The notes: generated by a model from the sequence alone, not told the origin. A DNA stretch of 64,000 bases from Paenibacillus sp. J45TS6 (GCF_018403285.1 NZ_BOSJ01000018.1:27979-91978), one strand, 5' to 3'; shown: positions 17,788 to 27,195, numbered from the stretch's first letter. Program-made: numbers and translations.

Positions 17788-20700
17788 ATGAATATCATGC
17801 TGAATCGACGAAAAATAAAACTGCTTTGCGGTCCCCGCTTCTATGAGCAAGGAGAATACACGTATGATTCAGGCAGTGTAGGAATTACCTTATCTGATGC
17901 AGACAAAGGACAGTTCCGAGCTGTAGTCAAAGACGGGACCAAGAATAGATACGATGTTGAAGTGAACTTAGATCGGAATGGAGATGTACTGGCCAGTTGT
18001 TCATGTCCAACATTTCCTGTACACGATTACTACTGCAACCATATTGCGGCTGTACTCATTCAGATTAGTTATTTACAGGAGGAAGGTACTGCCAAAGTCA
18101 GCGCTTATCCATCTTTGCTGCATAAACCTGATCTTGAACTGCCGGAGGGTTACTTAACGCCAAGGATTCAGCGTGCAGATACCTCTGAACAGGCAGAAAA
18201 TCAGCGAGCAGAAGATATCCTTTCTTTGTTTAGCAGCGGTTCACACATTTCGGTCGCGGCTGCAAATACGATTTTGGATACAAGAGAGCGACTGTCGGTT
18301 CAGTTTATAATTAAAACAGTTCCTTATGGATTTCATAAGCAAATGCTTGGTCTTGAGATGAAACTTGGTCCTAAACGATTATATATCGTGCAGCAGGTGA
18401 AACAATTTTTAAGTCGTCTAGCGCGCAAGGAATCTCATGTGTTTTCGAAACATTTCACGTATGATCCTGGAGTTCATTGCTTTTTGCCTCAAGATTACGC
18501 GGTCCTGGCTGAACTCATTCATCTGGAGCGTCAAGAAGAAATGTATCTGGAGTCACTAGGCGGATATCCGGGAATAGGTAAAGCGAGAAGCCAAGATCGA
18601 ATGTTGCTGATCCCGCCACTGGCTTGGGAGAAAATCGCTCCGTTACTATCGAAAGCCGGGGATGTTTATGTACAGCAGGGAGAGGAACTGTTTAGCAGTT
18701 TTTCGCTGCCTGACCAGACGCTGCCTCTTGATTTTGAATTTTCAAAAGCTTTAGATCACAGCGGATTTCAGTTGGAAATACCGGGACTTCTTCAGATGAT
18801 CATTCTAAGAGATTATTCTATGGTACTGCATCGCGGTGTTTTTTATAAGATTCCAGAGCAATCCGCTCATCATTTAGCAGGACTTAGGGATAAATTAGCA
18901 TCTAAAAAATCTCCTGTACTCCGTATTCCCGAGCAGCAGATGGGGCCATATATGGAGAAAGTTGTACCTGGACTCATGCGCCTTGGGCGTGTACATGTAG
19001 GGGAAGAAATTTCGAGTCAGATGGTGAAAGTCCCGCTTAAAGCCCGGCTGTATTTAGACCGAGTGAGAGAGAAACTGCTGGCAGGGCTTGAATTCCAGTA
19101 TGGAGATGTCGTGATTAATCCGCTGGAGGAGAAAGAGCGTACCCCGGCAGGCCGTATCCTGATTCGTGACAAAGTGCAGGAGGAACAAATCCTGCGGCTC
19201 ATGGAAACCAGCAGTTTTGCAAGAACGGAAGCAGGATATTATTTGGAAGATGAAGATGCAGAGTTTGATTTTCTGTATTACACCATGCCTCAGCTTGAGC
19301 AGCTTGTTGAGGTGCTTGCCACCTCGGCGGTAAAAGTTCGAGTTGTCACCTCACCGGTGGTTCCTCTCATTCGTGCTCATTTGGATGAAAGAACGGACTG
19401 GCTTGAATTCAAATTTGATATCAAGGGAATACCGGATGACGAGATCAAAGAAGTATTAACGAGTGTGGAGGCAAAACGCAAATACCACCGGCTCAGAAAT
19501 GGAGCTTTGCAGCCGCTGACAACTCCTGAGTTTCAGGAGATGGTGAGGCTCATGAATGAGATGGGGTTCCGTAAGGGAGATCTAAGCAGAGGAGAAGCCA
19601 GACTTCCTGCGTACCATGGTTTATCACTGATGGATAAGCAATCGGAGCAGATTGAAATGAGTGAAACCCTTCAGCAGTTCCTTGTGAATCTCGCCCATCC
19701 TGAGAAAATGAATGATCCGGTACCTTCCTCTCTGAACGCGGAACTTCGTGATTATCAGAAGACAGGCTACAGATGGATGAAAATGCTGGCTTCCTATAGT
19801 TTCGGCGGAATTTTGGCTGATGACATGGGACTTGGAAAAACCCTGCAAAGCATCACGTTTATTCTGTCGGAGATAGACGCCATGCGTGAACACAACATGC
19901 CGGCACTGATCGTGTGTCCCGCTTCGCTTGTATATAACTGGCATAATGAACTTAGAAAATTTGCTCCTGATCTTCGAACAGTTATTGCAGATGGAAGCAA
20001 AGGAGAACGGGGAGAAGCCATCCGTCAGATGGGTGAGGTGGATGTGGTCATTACCTCGTATCCACTGCTTCGAAGAGACGGAGATCTTTATGCGAAGCAG
20101 CAGTTCCATATCCTTATTCTGGACGAAGCGCAGGCTTTCAAGAATCATTCGACACAGACGGCACAATCGGTCAAACAGCTCTCGGCAAAACATCGATTTG
20201 CACTCACCGGTACTCCGATCGAGAACAGCCAAGAAGAACTTTGGTCCATTTATGACGCTGTTTTTCCCGAATTATTCTCCGGAAGAAAAGCTTTTCAGGA
20301 GTTGCCTAGAGAATCGATTGCAAAACGAATTCGTCCATTTCTGCTGCGCCGGGTAAAATCGGATGTACTGCAGGAACTGCCTGATAAAATCGAATCCCTG
20401 CAAGCTTCCGAGCTTTTGCCAGAGCAGAAAAAACTGTACATCGCTTATCTAGCCAAGCTGCGGCAGGAGACGGTAAAGCATTTAAATGAAGAAGGATTTC
20501 AGAAGAACCGTATTCGAATTTTAGCGGGGTTAACAAGACTGAGACAGCTTTGCTGTCATCCCGCCTTGTTTGTGGAAGGATATAAAGGAAGTTCTGCGAA
20601 GTTTGAGCAGCTGATGGAATTGATTGAAGAGAGCCGCAGTGCAGGAAAACGAATCTTGTTATTCTCTCAGTTTACGGAGATGCTCGGAATCATTGGCAGA

Positions 20701-21105
20701 GAACTTGGACTTCAAGGAATTCCATTCTTCTATCTGGATGGCCAAACACCAGGCCAAGAAAGAGTTGAACTCTGCGAGCGTTTTAATCAAGGGGAAAGCG
20801 ATCTTTTCCTGATCTCACTAAAAGCAGGCGGGACAGGGCTTAATCTGACGGGGGCCGATACCGTAATTTTGTATGATTTATGGTGGAATCCCGCGGTTGA
20901 AGATCAAGCAGCAAGCAGAGCACACCGTATGGGGCAGAAAAATGTAGTTCAGGTAATACGCTTAGTGACCCAAGGAACGGTAGAAGATAAAATGTATGAA
21001 CTTCAGCAACGCAAAAAGAATCTGATCGAAGAAATTATTCAGCCTGGGCAAGAAGCAGTTTCACCGCTCAGTGAGCATGAAATTCGTGAGATTCTTTCGA
21101 TATAG
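17788..21105 (+). CDS. SNF2-family helicase with SWIM zinc finger
   Basis: The 1105-residue protein starts with a SWIM zinc finger (SCSCP...YYCNHIAAVL, about residues 70-93), followed by the bacterial SNF2 regulatory region and a two-lobed SF2 ATPase. Motifs seen: DDMGLGKT (Walker A, about 675), DEAQ (motif II), TGTPIEN (motif III), the helicase C domain with LFSQF, SLKAGGTGLNLT and QAASRAHRMGQ (motif VI). It is expected to be a cytoplasmic ATP-driven DNA translocase that remodels protein-DNA complexes. The length and full motif set match intact family members. An alternative start is ATG 17797. Confidence 0.95.
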   Translation: MNIMLNRRKIKLLCGPRFYEQGEYTYDSGSVGITLSDADKGQFRAVVKDGTKNRYDVEVNLDRNGDVLASCSCPTFPVHDYYCNHIAAVLIQISYLQEEGTAKVSAYPSLLHKPDLELPEGYLTPRIQRADTSEQAENQRAEDILSLFSSGSHISVAAANTILDTRERLSVQFIIKTVPYGFHKQMLGLEMKLGPKRLYIVQQVKQFLSRLARKESHVFSKHFTYDPGVHCFLPQDYAVLAELIHLERQEEMYLESLGGYPGIGKARSQDRMLLIPPLAWEKIAPLLSKAGDVYVQQGEELFSSFSLPDQTLPLDFEFSKALDHSGFQLEIPGLLQMIILRDYSMVLHRGVFYKIPEQSAHHLAGLRDKLASKKSPVLRIPEQQMGPYMEKVVPGLMRLGRVHVGEEISSQMVKVPLKARLYLDRVREKLLAGLEFQYGDVVINPLEEKERTPAGRILIRDKVQEEQILRLMETSSFARTEAGYYLEDEDAEFDFLYYTMPQLEQLVEVLATSAVKVRVVTSPVVPLIRAHLDERTDWLEFKFDIKGIPDDEIKEVLTSVEAKRKYHRLRNGALQPLTTPEFQEMVRLMNEMGFRKGDLSRGEARLPAYHGLSLMDKQSEQIEMSETLQQFLVNLAHPEKMNDPVPSSLNAELRDYQKTGYRWMKMLASYSFGGILADDMGLGKTLQSITFILSEIDAMREHNMPALIVCPASLVYNWHNELRKFAPDLRTVIADGSKGERGEAIRQMGEVDVVITSYPLLRRDGDLYAKQQFHILILDEAQAFKNHSTQTAQSVKQLSAKHRFALTGTPIENSQEELWSIYDAVFPELFSGRKAFQELPRESIAKRIRPFLLRRVKSDVLQELPDKIESLQASELLPEQKKLYIAYLAKLRQETVKHLNEEGFQKNRIRILAGLTRLRQLCCHPALFVEGYKGSSAKFEQLMELIEESRSAGKRILLFSQFTEMLGIIGRELGLQGIPFFYLDGQTPGQERVELCERFNQGESDLFLISLKAGGTGLNLTGADTVILYDLWWNPAVEDQAASRAHRMGQKNVVQVIRLVTQGTVEDKMYELQQRKKNLIEEIIQPGQEAVSPLSEHEIREILSI

Positions 21106-21116
21106 TATTTAATCAA

Positions 21117-21166
21117 AAAAAAAGGATAGGGACAGGGCATAATTGCCTTGTTCCTATCCTTTTTGA
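21117..21166. terminator. Bidirectional terminator between convergent genes
   Basis: Stem AAAGGATAGG/CCTATCCTTT with an inner imperfect helix has an A run before and TTTTT after, so it can serve the SNF2 gene and the minus-strand DUF896 gene. Confidence 0.85.
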
Positions 21167-21196
21167 TCTATAACCGAAATATATCCGTCTTAAGCT

Positions 21197-21433
21197 TTAG
21201 TTAAGCTTCGATTTATTTTGTTGTTGCTCAATTTTAAGCTTTTCCGGTGTAACATCTTCACCATTGGGATCAACAATGGTAAGCCCAGAAATGGTGGACA
21301 TTACTTGTCCGCGAATGGCTTGCAGATATTCTTTACGCAGGACTTGCTGTTCAGCAAGCTCTTCCTCAGTTAAGCCTTCTGTTTTTTGCTTGCGGCTCAG
21401 TTCGTTAATTCTATTAATTGAAGGGATGATCAT
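21197..21433 (-). CDS. DUF896 (YnzC/YozC-like) small protein
   Basis: The 78-residue protein has the DUF896 signature: INRINELSRKQKTEGLTEEE followed by QQVLRKEYLQAIRGQ. Known members form a short antiparallel two-helix hairpin and are associated with the SOS-related or general cytoplasmic proteome; no function is established. AAGGAAGG precedes the start at proper distance on the minus strand. Confidence 0.9.
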   Translation of the reverse strand: MIIPSINRINELSRKQKTEGLTEEELAEQQVLRKEYLQAIRGQVMSTISGLTIVDPNGEDVTPEKLKIEQQQNKSKLN

Positions 21434-21542
21434 TCTTATCTACCTTCCTTTCATGTAACAGTTGTATATGACAGTTTACTTTAAGTATAAGTAATATGCA
21501 ACCTGAAGATTATAAAATGGGCGTGTTCCTTTTGTCAATGGA

Positions 21543-21596
21543 GTATGACATATATCATACTTTATCACTGACGTTTATGACTTACCCACATGACAG
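21543..21596 (+). promoter_or_regulatory. Candidate DesR operator region upstream of des
   Basis: A perfect palindrome GTATGACATATATCATAC (21543-21560) is followed by two further ATGAC half-sites (around 21576 and 21590). It lies about 60-110 bases before the des start, where DesR~P binds in Bacillus. Assignment to DesR is inference from position and symmetry. Confidence 0.5.
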
Positions 21597-21655
21597 TCTC
21601 CCAATATAATTAAGATATTATATGCGTAGAGCTTACGCGTGAAGGAGAACATGCC

Positions 21656-22723
21656 ATGTCTGCATCCTTTAAAACTCAATTGAAAAAAGAAGTAGCCCCT
21701 TATGAGAAAACAGAACTGAAATCCAGTATCATACAAATGATTAATACATTGGTACCTCTTTTTTTACTCTGGTATCTGGCCTTTGAAAGTCTGAGTGTTT
21801 CCTATTTCATAACATTGCCTCTATGTCTGATTGCTGCCGGATTTGTCATTCGAGCGTTTATTATTTTTCATGATTGCTGTCATGGGTCTTTCTTTAAGAG
21901 CCGCAAGGCAAACGATATCGTAGGAACACTTCTTGGTGTCATTTCCCTTACTCCTTATATGCAGTGGAAGTATAGTCATTCGATGCACCATGCAACCAGC
22001 GGTAATCTGGATAAGCGAGGAACAGGCGACATCTGGATGATGACAACCGAAGAATATCAGTCATCTAAATGGATGACGAAATTGTATTACCGACTGTATC
22101 GTAATCCCATTGTTTTGTTCGGGGTTGGCCCGATCGCTGTATTTTTGCTTCAATATCGTTTTAATCGGAAAAATGCAAAGCGTAAGGAGCGTATGAATAC
22201 GTATTTGACCAATCTGCTGATTGTAGCGGTTTACGCTGCTCTGTGCCTTACAGTAGGCTGGGAAGCCTTCTTACTGATTCAAATCCCTATTTTCTATTTT
22301 GCAAGTATGCTGGGCATATGGCTCTTTTATGTACAACATACATTTGAAGATTCCTATTTCGAAAATGAAGAAGATTGGTCTTATGTTCAGGCAGCCGTAG
22401 AAGGCAGCTCATACTATAAACTTCCTAAAGTATTGCAGTGGATTACGGGGAACATTGGTTTCCACCATGTGCATCACCTAAGTCCACGAGTGCCGAATTA
22501 TCATTTGGAGGAAGCACATAATGCAACGCCTCCTCTGCATAAAGCGACGACAATCACCGTGGCAACCAGTCTAAAGGCCATGCGCTTCCGGCTTTGGGAT
22601 GAGAAAAGCAAACGTTTTGTAACATTTAGAGAATATAAGAAAGTACTTCACGAGCAGAAGCTGGAGCTAGCCCATAATGAGATTCGCAAAGATAAGGTAT
22701 CTACTTCAGCGCCTGTCAGTTAA
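21656..22723 (+). CDS. des: Membrane fatty acid desaturase
   Basis: The 355-residue integral membrane di-iron enzyme has four to six membrane spans and three histidine boxes: HDCCH (about 74), HSMHH (about 110) and HHVHH (about 272), all intact. It introduces a double bond into acyl chains of existing membrane lipids using oxygen, as Bacillus Des does on cold shock. AAGGAGA precedes ATG 21656. The kinase and regulator downstream match DesK and DesR, so the full cold-sensing circuit is present. Confidence 0.95.
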   Translation: MSASFKTQLKKEVAPYEKTELKSSIIQMINTLVPLFLLWYLAFESLSVSYFITLPLCLIAAGFVIRAFIIFHDCCHGSFFKSRKANDIVGTLLGVISLTPYMQWKYSHSMHHATSGNLDKRGTGDIWMMTTEEYQSSKWMTKLYYRLYRNPIVLFGVGPIAVFLLQYRFNRKNAKRKERMNTYLTNLLIVAVYAALCLTVGWEAFLLIQIPIFYFASMLGIWLFYVQHTFEDSYFENEEDWSYVQAAVEGSSYYKLPKVLQWITGNIGFHHVHHLSPRVPNYHLEEAHNATPPLHKATTITVATSLKAMRFRLWDEKSKRFVTFREYKKVLHEQKLELAHNEIRKDKVSTSAPVS

Positions 22724-22765
22724 AGCACAGGATATGATACAATATTTAATAAGCTAAAATGAGAG

Positions 22766-22804
22766 AAATGACTATAGATGCTTGGAATCTATAGTCATTT
22801 TTTC
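22766..22804 (+). terminator. Intrinsic terminator between des and desK
   Basis: A perfect 14-bp stem (22766-22779 with 22787-22800) and a seven-base loop are followed by TTTTTTC. It limits des transcription so that desK-desR are expressed separately or by readthrough. Confidence 0.92.
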
Positions 22805-22837
22805 TTGATATTTCTGAATAGAAGCAGGTGTGAGTTC

Positions 22838-23968
22838 GTGAGTATGATGCATCGTTGGCAGGACGTTTTTCGCAAAAATACAGGTCTAAATCCGTATGTA
22901 TGGTTAGTATGTTTCATCCTCCCGTTCTACTTTATCATCGGCTCCTCCTCCAAAGGATATGTCGTATTTGGTATCCTGGCGATTATGTTGTTTTTTGCAT
23001 CTAATTTGCTGGGTCTTGTGATGAAGGGGTGGCCGGTATATATCTGGTATGGGCTGCAGATCGCCATCTCCATTTTAATGGCAGTTATTTTTGGATTTGT
23101 TTATTTCTCTTTATTTCTCGCTTTTTTTATTGGTACGATTCAAAATAAAGCCGGCTTTATTACGTTATATACAATTCATTTAGTCAGCACCTTTGCCACT
23201 ATCAATTATTTGCTGGCGTCCGCTAATCTTGTCGTGATCAAACAGCTGCCTTTTGTACTGATTAGTATGATCGCTGTTATTCTATTGCCCGTCAGTACAT
23301 ATAACAAGAATAAACAAGACGCGCTTCAGGGACAGCTCGAAGATGCGAATAAACGGATATCGGAACTGGTCAAACAGGAAGAAAGACAGCGGATTGCAAG
23401 AGATTTACATGATACACTGGGACAAAAGCTTTCGCTTATCGGTCTGAAGAGTGAACTTGCCAGTAAGATGATAACACGTAATCCAGCTCGAGCTCAGGAA
23501 GAGATGAAAGATGTGACACTAACAGCAAGAACGGCACTTAAGGAAGTACGGGAGATGGTCACCCAGATGAGAGGCACAAGGTTTGAAGATGAATTGTTCC
23601 GTATCAGACAGATACTGAAGGTTGCGGACATCGAGCTGCTGATCGAAGGAGAAGATAATCTGACAGGCGTCTCCCTTATGGCAGAGAATGTGCTGGGTAT
23701 GTGCCTGAAAGAGGCCGTTACGAATGTCATTAAACATAGTGAAGCGAGTATATGTGAGATTATGATTGAACCGGATCATACCGAACTTGTTATTACCGTA
23801 AGAGATAATGGAAAAGGGATGAAAGACGCGCCTGAACGAATTCGAGGTAATGGACTTCGGGGAATGAGAGAACGTTTGGAGTTTGTTAACGGCAGTCTTG
23901 CGATTACTTCGGTAGAAGGGACCAAGGTGCGGATTGCAGTGCCTCGGGCCGTTCAGCGTCAAATGTGA
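22838..23968 (+). CDS. desK: Thermosensor histidine kinase DesK
   Basis: GTG 22838 is preferred: an in-frame ATG at 22778 lies inside the des terminator stem. The 376-residue product has five membrane spans in its first 155 residues, then a HisKA_3 dimerisation domain with QEERQRIARDLHDTLGQ (histidine about 191) and an ATPase domain with NVIKHSEAS and DNGKGM, GNGLRGMRERL. In Bacillus DesK senses membrane thickness and ordering through its spans and acts as kinase in the cold and phosphatase in warmth. Size and layout match. Confidence 0.93.
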   Translation: MSMMHRWQDVFRKNTGLNPYVWLVCFILPFYFIIGSSSKGYVVFGILAIMLFFASNLLGLVMKGWPVYIWYGLQIAISILMAVIFGFVYFSLFLAFFIGTIQNKAGFITLYTIHLVSTFATINYLLASANLVVIKQLPFVLISMIAVILLPVSTYNKNKQDALQGQLEDANKRISELVKQEERQRIARDLHDTLGQKLSLIGLKSELASKMITRNPARAQEEMKDVTLTARTALKEVREMVTQMRGTRFEDELFRIRQILKVADIELLIEGEDNLTGVSLMAENVLGMCLKEAVTNVIKHSEASICEIMIEPDHTELVITVRDNGKGMKDAPERIRGNGLRGMRERLEFVNGSLAITSVEGTKVRIAVPRAVQRQM

Positions 23969-23984
23969 GAGGAGTTTGAGTGAT

Positions 23985-24584
23985 ATGATTCGTATTGTAA
24001 TTGCTGAGGATCAGCGGATGCTGCTTGGAGCTCTCGCCTCCTTACTTGATTTAGAAGAAGATATGGAAGTCATTGGCCGGGCAAATAATGGAGAAGATGT
24101 GGTTAACCTTGTCAAAGAACATGGGCCGGACATCTGTATTATGGATATTGAAATGCCAATCAAAAGCGGACTTGATGCAGCGGAAGAAATGAAGGACCAA
24201 GATGTAAAAATCATTATCCTGACCACGTTTGCTCGCAGCGGCTATTTTGAACGGGCACTAAAGGCGGGCGTCAGTGGATATTTGCTAAAAGACAGTCCAA
24301 TTGAAGAACTAGCACAGACGATTCGAAGCGTTATGTCGGGAAGAAGAATCTATGCAGCGGAACTTGTTGACGAAGGATACGGGGAGAAGAACCCGCTTAC
24401 GGAACGAGAGAAAGCTGTACTGGAACTAATCGCAGATGGCAAAAACACGAGAGAAATTTCAAATGAACTATACATCACCACAGGAACGGTAAGAAATTAT
24501 GTGTCCGTCATTTTAGACAAGCTCGGGGTGGGCAACCGGATTGAAGCCATTAAGCATTTTAAAGAAAAAGGCTGGTTTAAATAA
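23985..24584 (+). CDS. desR: NarL-type response regulator DesR
   Basis: The 199-residue protein has a receiver domain with acidic pocket (AEDQ) and phosphorylated aspartate 54 (CIMDIEMP), and a LuxR-type helix-turn-helix (NPLTEREKAVLELIADGKNTREIS...GTVRNYVS). GAGAGGAG overlaps the desK stop, so translation is probably coupled. Phospho-DesR activates des in Bacillus. A longer reading from 23934 overlapping desK is less likely. Confidence 0.94.
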   Translation: MIRIVIAEDQRMLLGALASLLDLEEDMEVIGRANNGEDVVNLVKEHGPDICIMDIEMPIKSGLDAAEEMKDQDVKIIILTTFARSGYFERALKAGVSGYLLKDSPIEELAQTIRSVMSGRRIYAAELVDEGYGEKNPLTEREKAVLELIADGKNTREISNELYITTGTVRNYVSVILDKLGVGNRIEAIKHFKEKGWFK

Positions 24585-24744
24585 GAAAATAGATCTTTCA
24601 TTAAATTGGAAGCCGTATTTCTCAGAATTTGTTAAGAAAAATTAGAGTCAAATCCCTATCGATATGGTATGATTTGAAAGTGCGAAATGAAATTGACAAA
24701 CTGGATTTTAGCATTTTTGAGAAGTACGATGATCAAAATACCTG

Positions 24745-24780
24745 CTCGCACGAGACGGATGTCTTGCGCGAGTTTTCTTT
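24745..24780 (+). terminator. Leader hairpin upstream of metN (possible attenuator)
   Basis: A 12-bp stem with one mismatch (24745-24756 with 24761-24772, loop GGAT) is followed by TTTTCTTT, 26 bases before the metN start. It looks like an intrinsic terminator within the leader. The upstream GTGCGA (24680-24685) could pair with TCGCAC (24746-24751) and open it. No S-box consensus is present. Confidence 0.65.
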
Positions 24781-24806
24781 ATGTCAATATTGAAGGAGGA
24801 ATAAGC

Positions 24807-25559
24807 TTGATATCGCTAGACCATGTCAGCAAGAGTTTTGGTCCTAAGAAGCATGGAGAGCGACTGACGGTAGTAGATAATGTTTCGCTACATATCGAAC
24901 AGGGCAGTATTCATGGCATTATCGGGGCAAGCGGCGCCGGGAAATCAACACTGCTTCGCACCATGAATTTGTTGGAGAGACCAGAAGAGGGTCAGGTTTA
25001 TATAGGTGGACAAGAGCTTACGCAGATGAGGGAAAGGGAGCTGAGAGAAGCAAGAAGAAAGATCGGAATGATTTTTCAGCACTTTAACCTGATTGAAAAT
25101 CGGACCGTAGAGGGGAATGTAGCCATTCCTCTTGAGCTTGCAGGTGTGAAAAAGGCGGAACGTATAGCCCGGGTACACGAATATTTACGGTTTGTGGGGC
25201 TTGAGGACAAGGCGAAGCAGTATCCTGCGCAGCTTAGCGGGGGACAAAAACAGCGTGTGGCCATTGCTAGAGCACTTGCCAACGAACCTCAGGTGCTGCT
25301 TTGTGATGAGCCCACCTCTGCGCTTGATCCGAAGACTACTTCGGGTGTGCTCGAGGTACTTAGACATGTTAATGAAGCATTGAAGATTACGATCGTCATT
25401 GTGACGCATGAAGTTCCGGTTGTTGAACGGCTGTGTACGGCGGTATCCTTTATGGATGCAGGAAAGATTGTACGGACACTGCCAATTAAGGAAGGGGCAT
25501 TACCACCTGATATGCTCGCCTGGTATGAGGAGCAGGAAGCAGGTGATATCGAGAGATGA
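24807..25559 (+). CDS. metN: Methionine ABC importer ATPase
   Basis: TTG 24807 follows AAGGAGGAATAAGC and gives the normal N terminus MISLDHVSKSF; a longer frame from 24687 runs through the leader hairpin. The 250-residue ATPase has Walker A GASGAGKST, Q-loop IFQHFNLI, signature LSGGQKQRV, Walker B LLCDEPTSALD and an H-loop. The usual C-terminal ACT/NIL domain of MetN (about 340 residues in many species) is missing, so methionine feedback through that domain would be absent. It overlaps metI by four bases. Confidence 0.9.
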   Translation: MISLDHVSKSFGPKKHGERLTVVDNVSLHIEQGSIHGIIGASGAGKSTLLRTMNLLERPEEGQVYIGGQELTQMRERELREARRKIGMIFQHFNLIENRTVEGNVAIPLELAGVKKAERIARVHEYLRFVGLEDKAKQYPAQLSGGQKQRVAIARALANEPQVLLCDEPTSALDPKTTSGVLEVLRHVNEALKITIVIVTHEVPVVERLCTAVSFMDAGKIVRTLPIKEGALPPDMLAWYEEQEAGDIER

Positions 25560-26227
25560 ATTTTTATGAGACATATATAGCGAAGTATGAGAGTGAGATG
25601 TGGGAAGCCATCGGACAAACCTTTTTCATGGTTGGCGTCTCGCTGGCGGCTGCGATCCTAATCGGACTTCCGCTGGGAACACTGCTCTACTTAACGCGAA
25701 AAGGCCAGAAATATGAGAATATTGTATTATTCACCATACTTGACGTTATCGTAAATATCATTCGTTCTTTTCCATTCTTGTTGCTCGTTGTTTTTATGAT
25801 TCCATTGACACGAATGATTGTAGGAACCGCTCTTGGTACAACCGCTGCATCTATTCCGCTTGCTGTTGTAGCCATCGCAAGTTACTCCAGGCTCGCTGAG
25901 CAGTCGCTGCTTGAAGTGCCGAAAGGTGTGGTTGAGGCTGCGTCCTCGATGGGAGCGAATCTGTTTCAGTTTATTTATAAATTTTTGTATGTTGAGGCAA
26001 GATCTGGCCTGGTACGAGGTTTAACCTTGTCCACGGTCAGCTTTATTTCCTACTCCACGGTTGTCGGTGTCGTGGGCGGCGGAGGAATCGGCGATTTTGC
26101 TATTAGGTACGGATATCAGCGGTATGAAACAGAACTTATGGTATTCACGATCGTCATTATGATTGTATTCGTGCAGCTTATTCAGTATTTGGGGAATCTT
26201 TTGGCACGTATTCTGGATAAGCGTTAA
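25556..26227 (+). CDS. metI: Methionine ABC importer permease
   Basis: The 223-residue membrane protein has five predicted spans and the MetI loop VPKGVVEAASSMGANLFQFIYKF (EAA-like), with the C-terminal VGGGGIGDFAIRYGYQRYE typical of MetI. ATG overlaps the metN stop (ATGA), so translation is coupled. It forms the channel with MetN on the inside and MetQ outside. Confidence 0.94.
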   Translation: MNFYETYIAKYESEMWEAIGQTFFMVGVSLAAAILIGLPLGTLLYLTRKGQKYENIVLFTILDVIVNIIRSFPFLLLVVFMIPLTRMIVGTALGTTAASIPLAVVAIASYSRLAEQSLLEVPKGVVEAASSMGANLFQFIYKFLYVEARSGLVRGLTLSTVSFISYSTVVGVVGGGGIGDFAIRYGYQRYETELMVFTIVIMIVFVQLIQYLGNLLARILDKR

Positions 26228-26274
26228 TAAGTGTAATGTTTTGCTTTTGAATATGAGGAAGAGAGGAATATCAG

Positions 26275-27135
26275 ATGATGAAGACAAAAAAGAATGGCAT
26301 GAAACAATGGCTTGGACTTGCTATGTTGGCGGTACTTATGTTAGCTCTAGCAGCTTGTAGTTCAGAGAGCAGTGACGGGGGCGTTCAAGGGGACTCAACT
26401 GCTTCTCAAGAAGGTGAGATGCAGCAGATAAAAGTAGCCAGCAGTCTGTCTGCAATGGTCGATATGATGGAAGCGATAAAACCGGTGCTTGAAAAAGACG
26501 GAATTCAGCTTGAAATTGTGAGTGTATCCGATAATATTCAGCCTAATGAAGCTTTGAACAATAAAGAAGTGGATGCGAACTTCTTCCAGCATAAAGTGTT
26601 CATGGAGCAATATAACGAAAATAATGATGGAAACCTCGTCATGGTTACTCCTATTTATCACATTATCTACGGTGGTTACTCTAAGAAATACAACAGCATT
26701 GAGGAGTTACCAGAGGGTGCAACGATTGGAATTCCGAATGACCCAGCCAATATTGGACGTTCCCTTGCGATGTTTGCTGAGAACGGAATGATTACACTGA
26801 AGGATGGTGTGGGTATTAACGCCCTTCAGTCGGATATTATCGACAATCCTAAGAACTATAAGTTCAAAGAAGTAGATCTTCTCATGCTTGGCCGTGCTTA
26901 TGATGACGTGGATATGGTTACTCTCTATCCTGCCTATGCTTCACCGCTGGGTTTAACACCTGAGGATGCGATCGTCACCGAAACGCTGGATGAGGAATTT
27001 GCCATATCGCTGGTTGCACGTGAAGACAACAAAGACTCCGAAGCCATTCAAAAACTGGCAGCTGCACTGACAAGTGACGAAGCTAGAAAATTTATTGAAG
27101 AAAATCATAAGGATACGATGATTCCTGCATTTTAA
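26275..27135 (+). CDS. metQ: Methionine-binding lipoprotein
   Basis: The 286-residue protein has a signal peptide with lipobox LAAC (cysteine about residue 25) and the NlpA/MetQ fold: DNIQPNEALNNKEVDANFFQH, PNDPANIGRSL, and VDLLMLGRAYDDVD. It binds methionine, or in some homologues methionine sulfoxide, outside the cell. It ends the metNIQ operon and is followed by a terminator. Confidence 0.94.
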   Translation: MMKTKKNGMKQWLGLAMLAVLMLALAACSSESSDGGVQGDSTASQEGEMQQIKVASSLSAMVDMMEAIKPVLEKDGIQLEIVSVSDNIQPNEALNNKEVDANFFQHKVFMEQYNENNDGNLVMVTPIYHIIYGGYSKKYNSIEELPEGATIGIPNDPANIGRSLAMFAENGMITLKDGVGINALQSDIIDNPKNYKFKEVDLLMLGRAYDDVDMVTLYPAYASPLGLTPEDAIVTETLDEEFAISLVAREDNKDSEAIQKLAAALTSDEARKFIEENHKDTMIPAF

Positions 27136-27143
27136 ATCATGAT

Positions 27144-27195
27144 AAAGAGAGAGATGACATGCCTTGTATGGCACATATGTTATCTCTTTTTTTTG
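27144..27195 (+). terminator. Intrinsic terminator of metNIQ
   Basis: An imperfect stem (AAAGAGAGAGATGACATG with CATATGTTATCTCTTT) precedes a run of eight T. Confidence 0.85.

Noticed and set aside
19624-20232. A 202-codon minus-strand frame
   Set aside because: It overlaps the ATPase core of the SNF2 helicase gene, and its translation has no domain features.
22778-22837. Longer DesK start at ATG 22778
   Set aside because: The ATG lies inside the stem of the des terminator and has no ribosome site; GTG 22838 gives the usual DesK length.
24687-24806. N-terminal extension of MetN or a leader peptide
   Set aside because: The stretch crosses the leader hairpin, has no ribosome site and is not rich in methionine codons; the TTG at 24807 fits the family start.
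24600-24806. SAM riboswitch (S-box) upstream of metN
   Set aside because: The conserved S-box blocks were looked for and not found.
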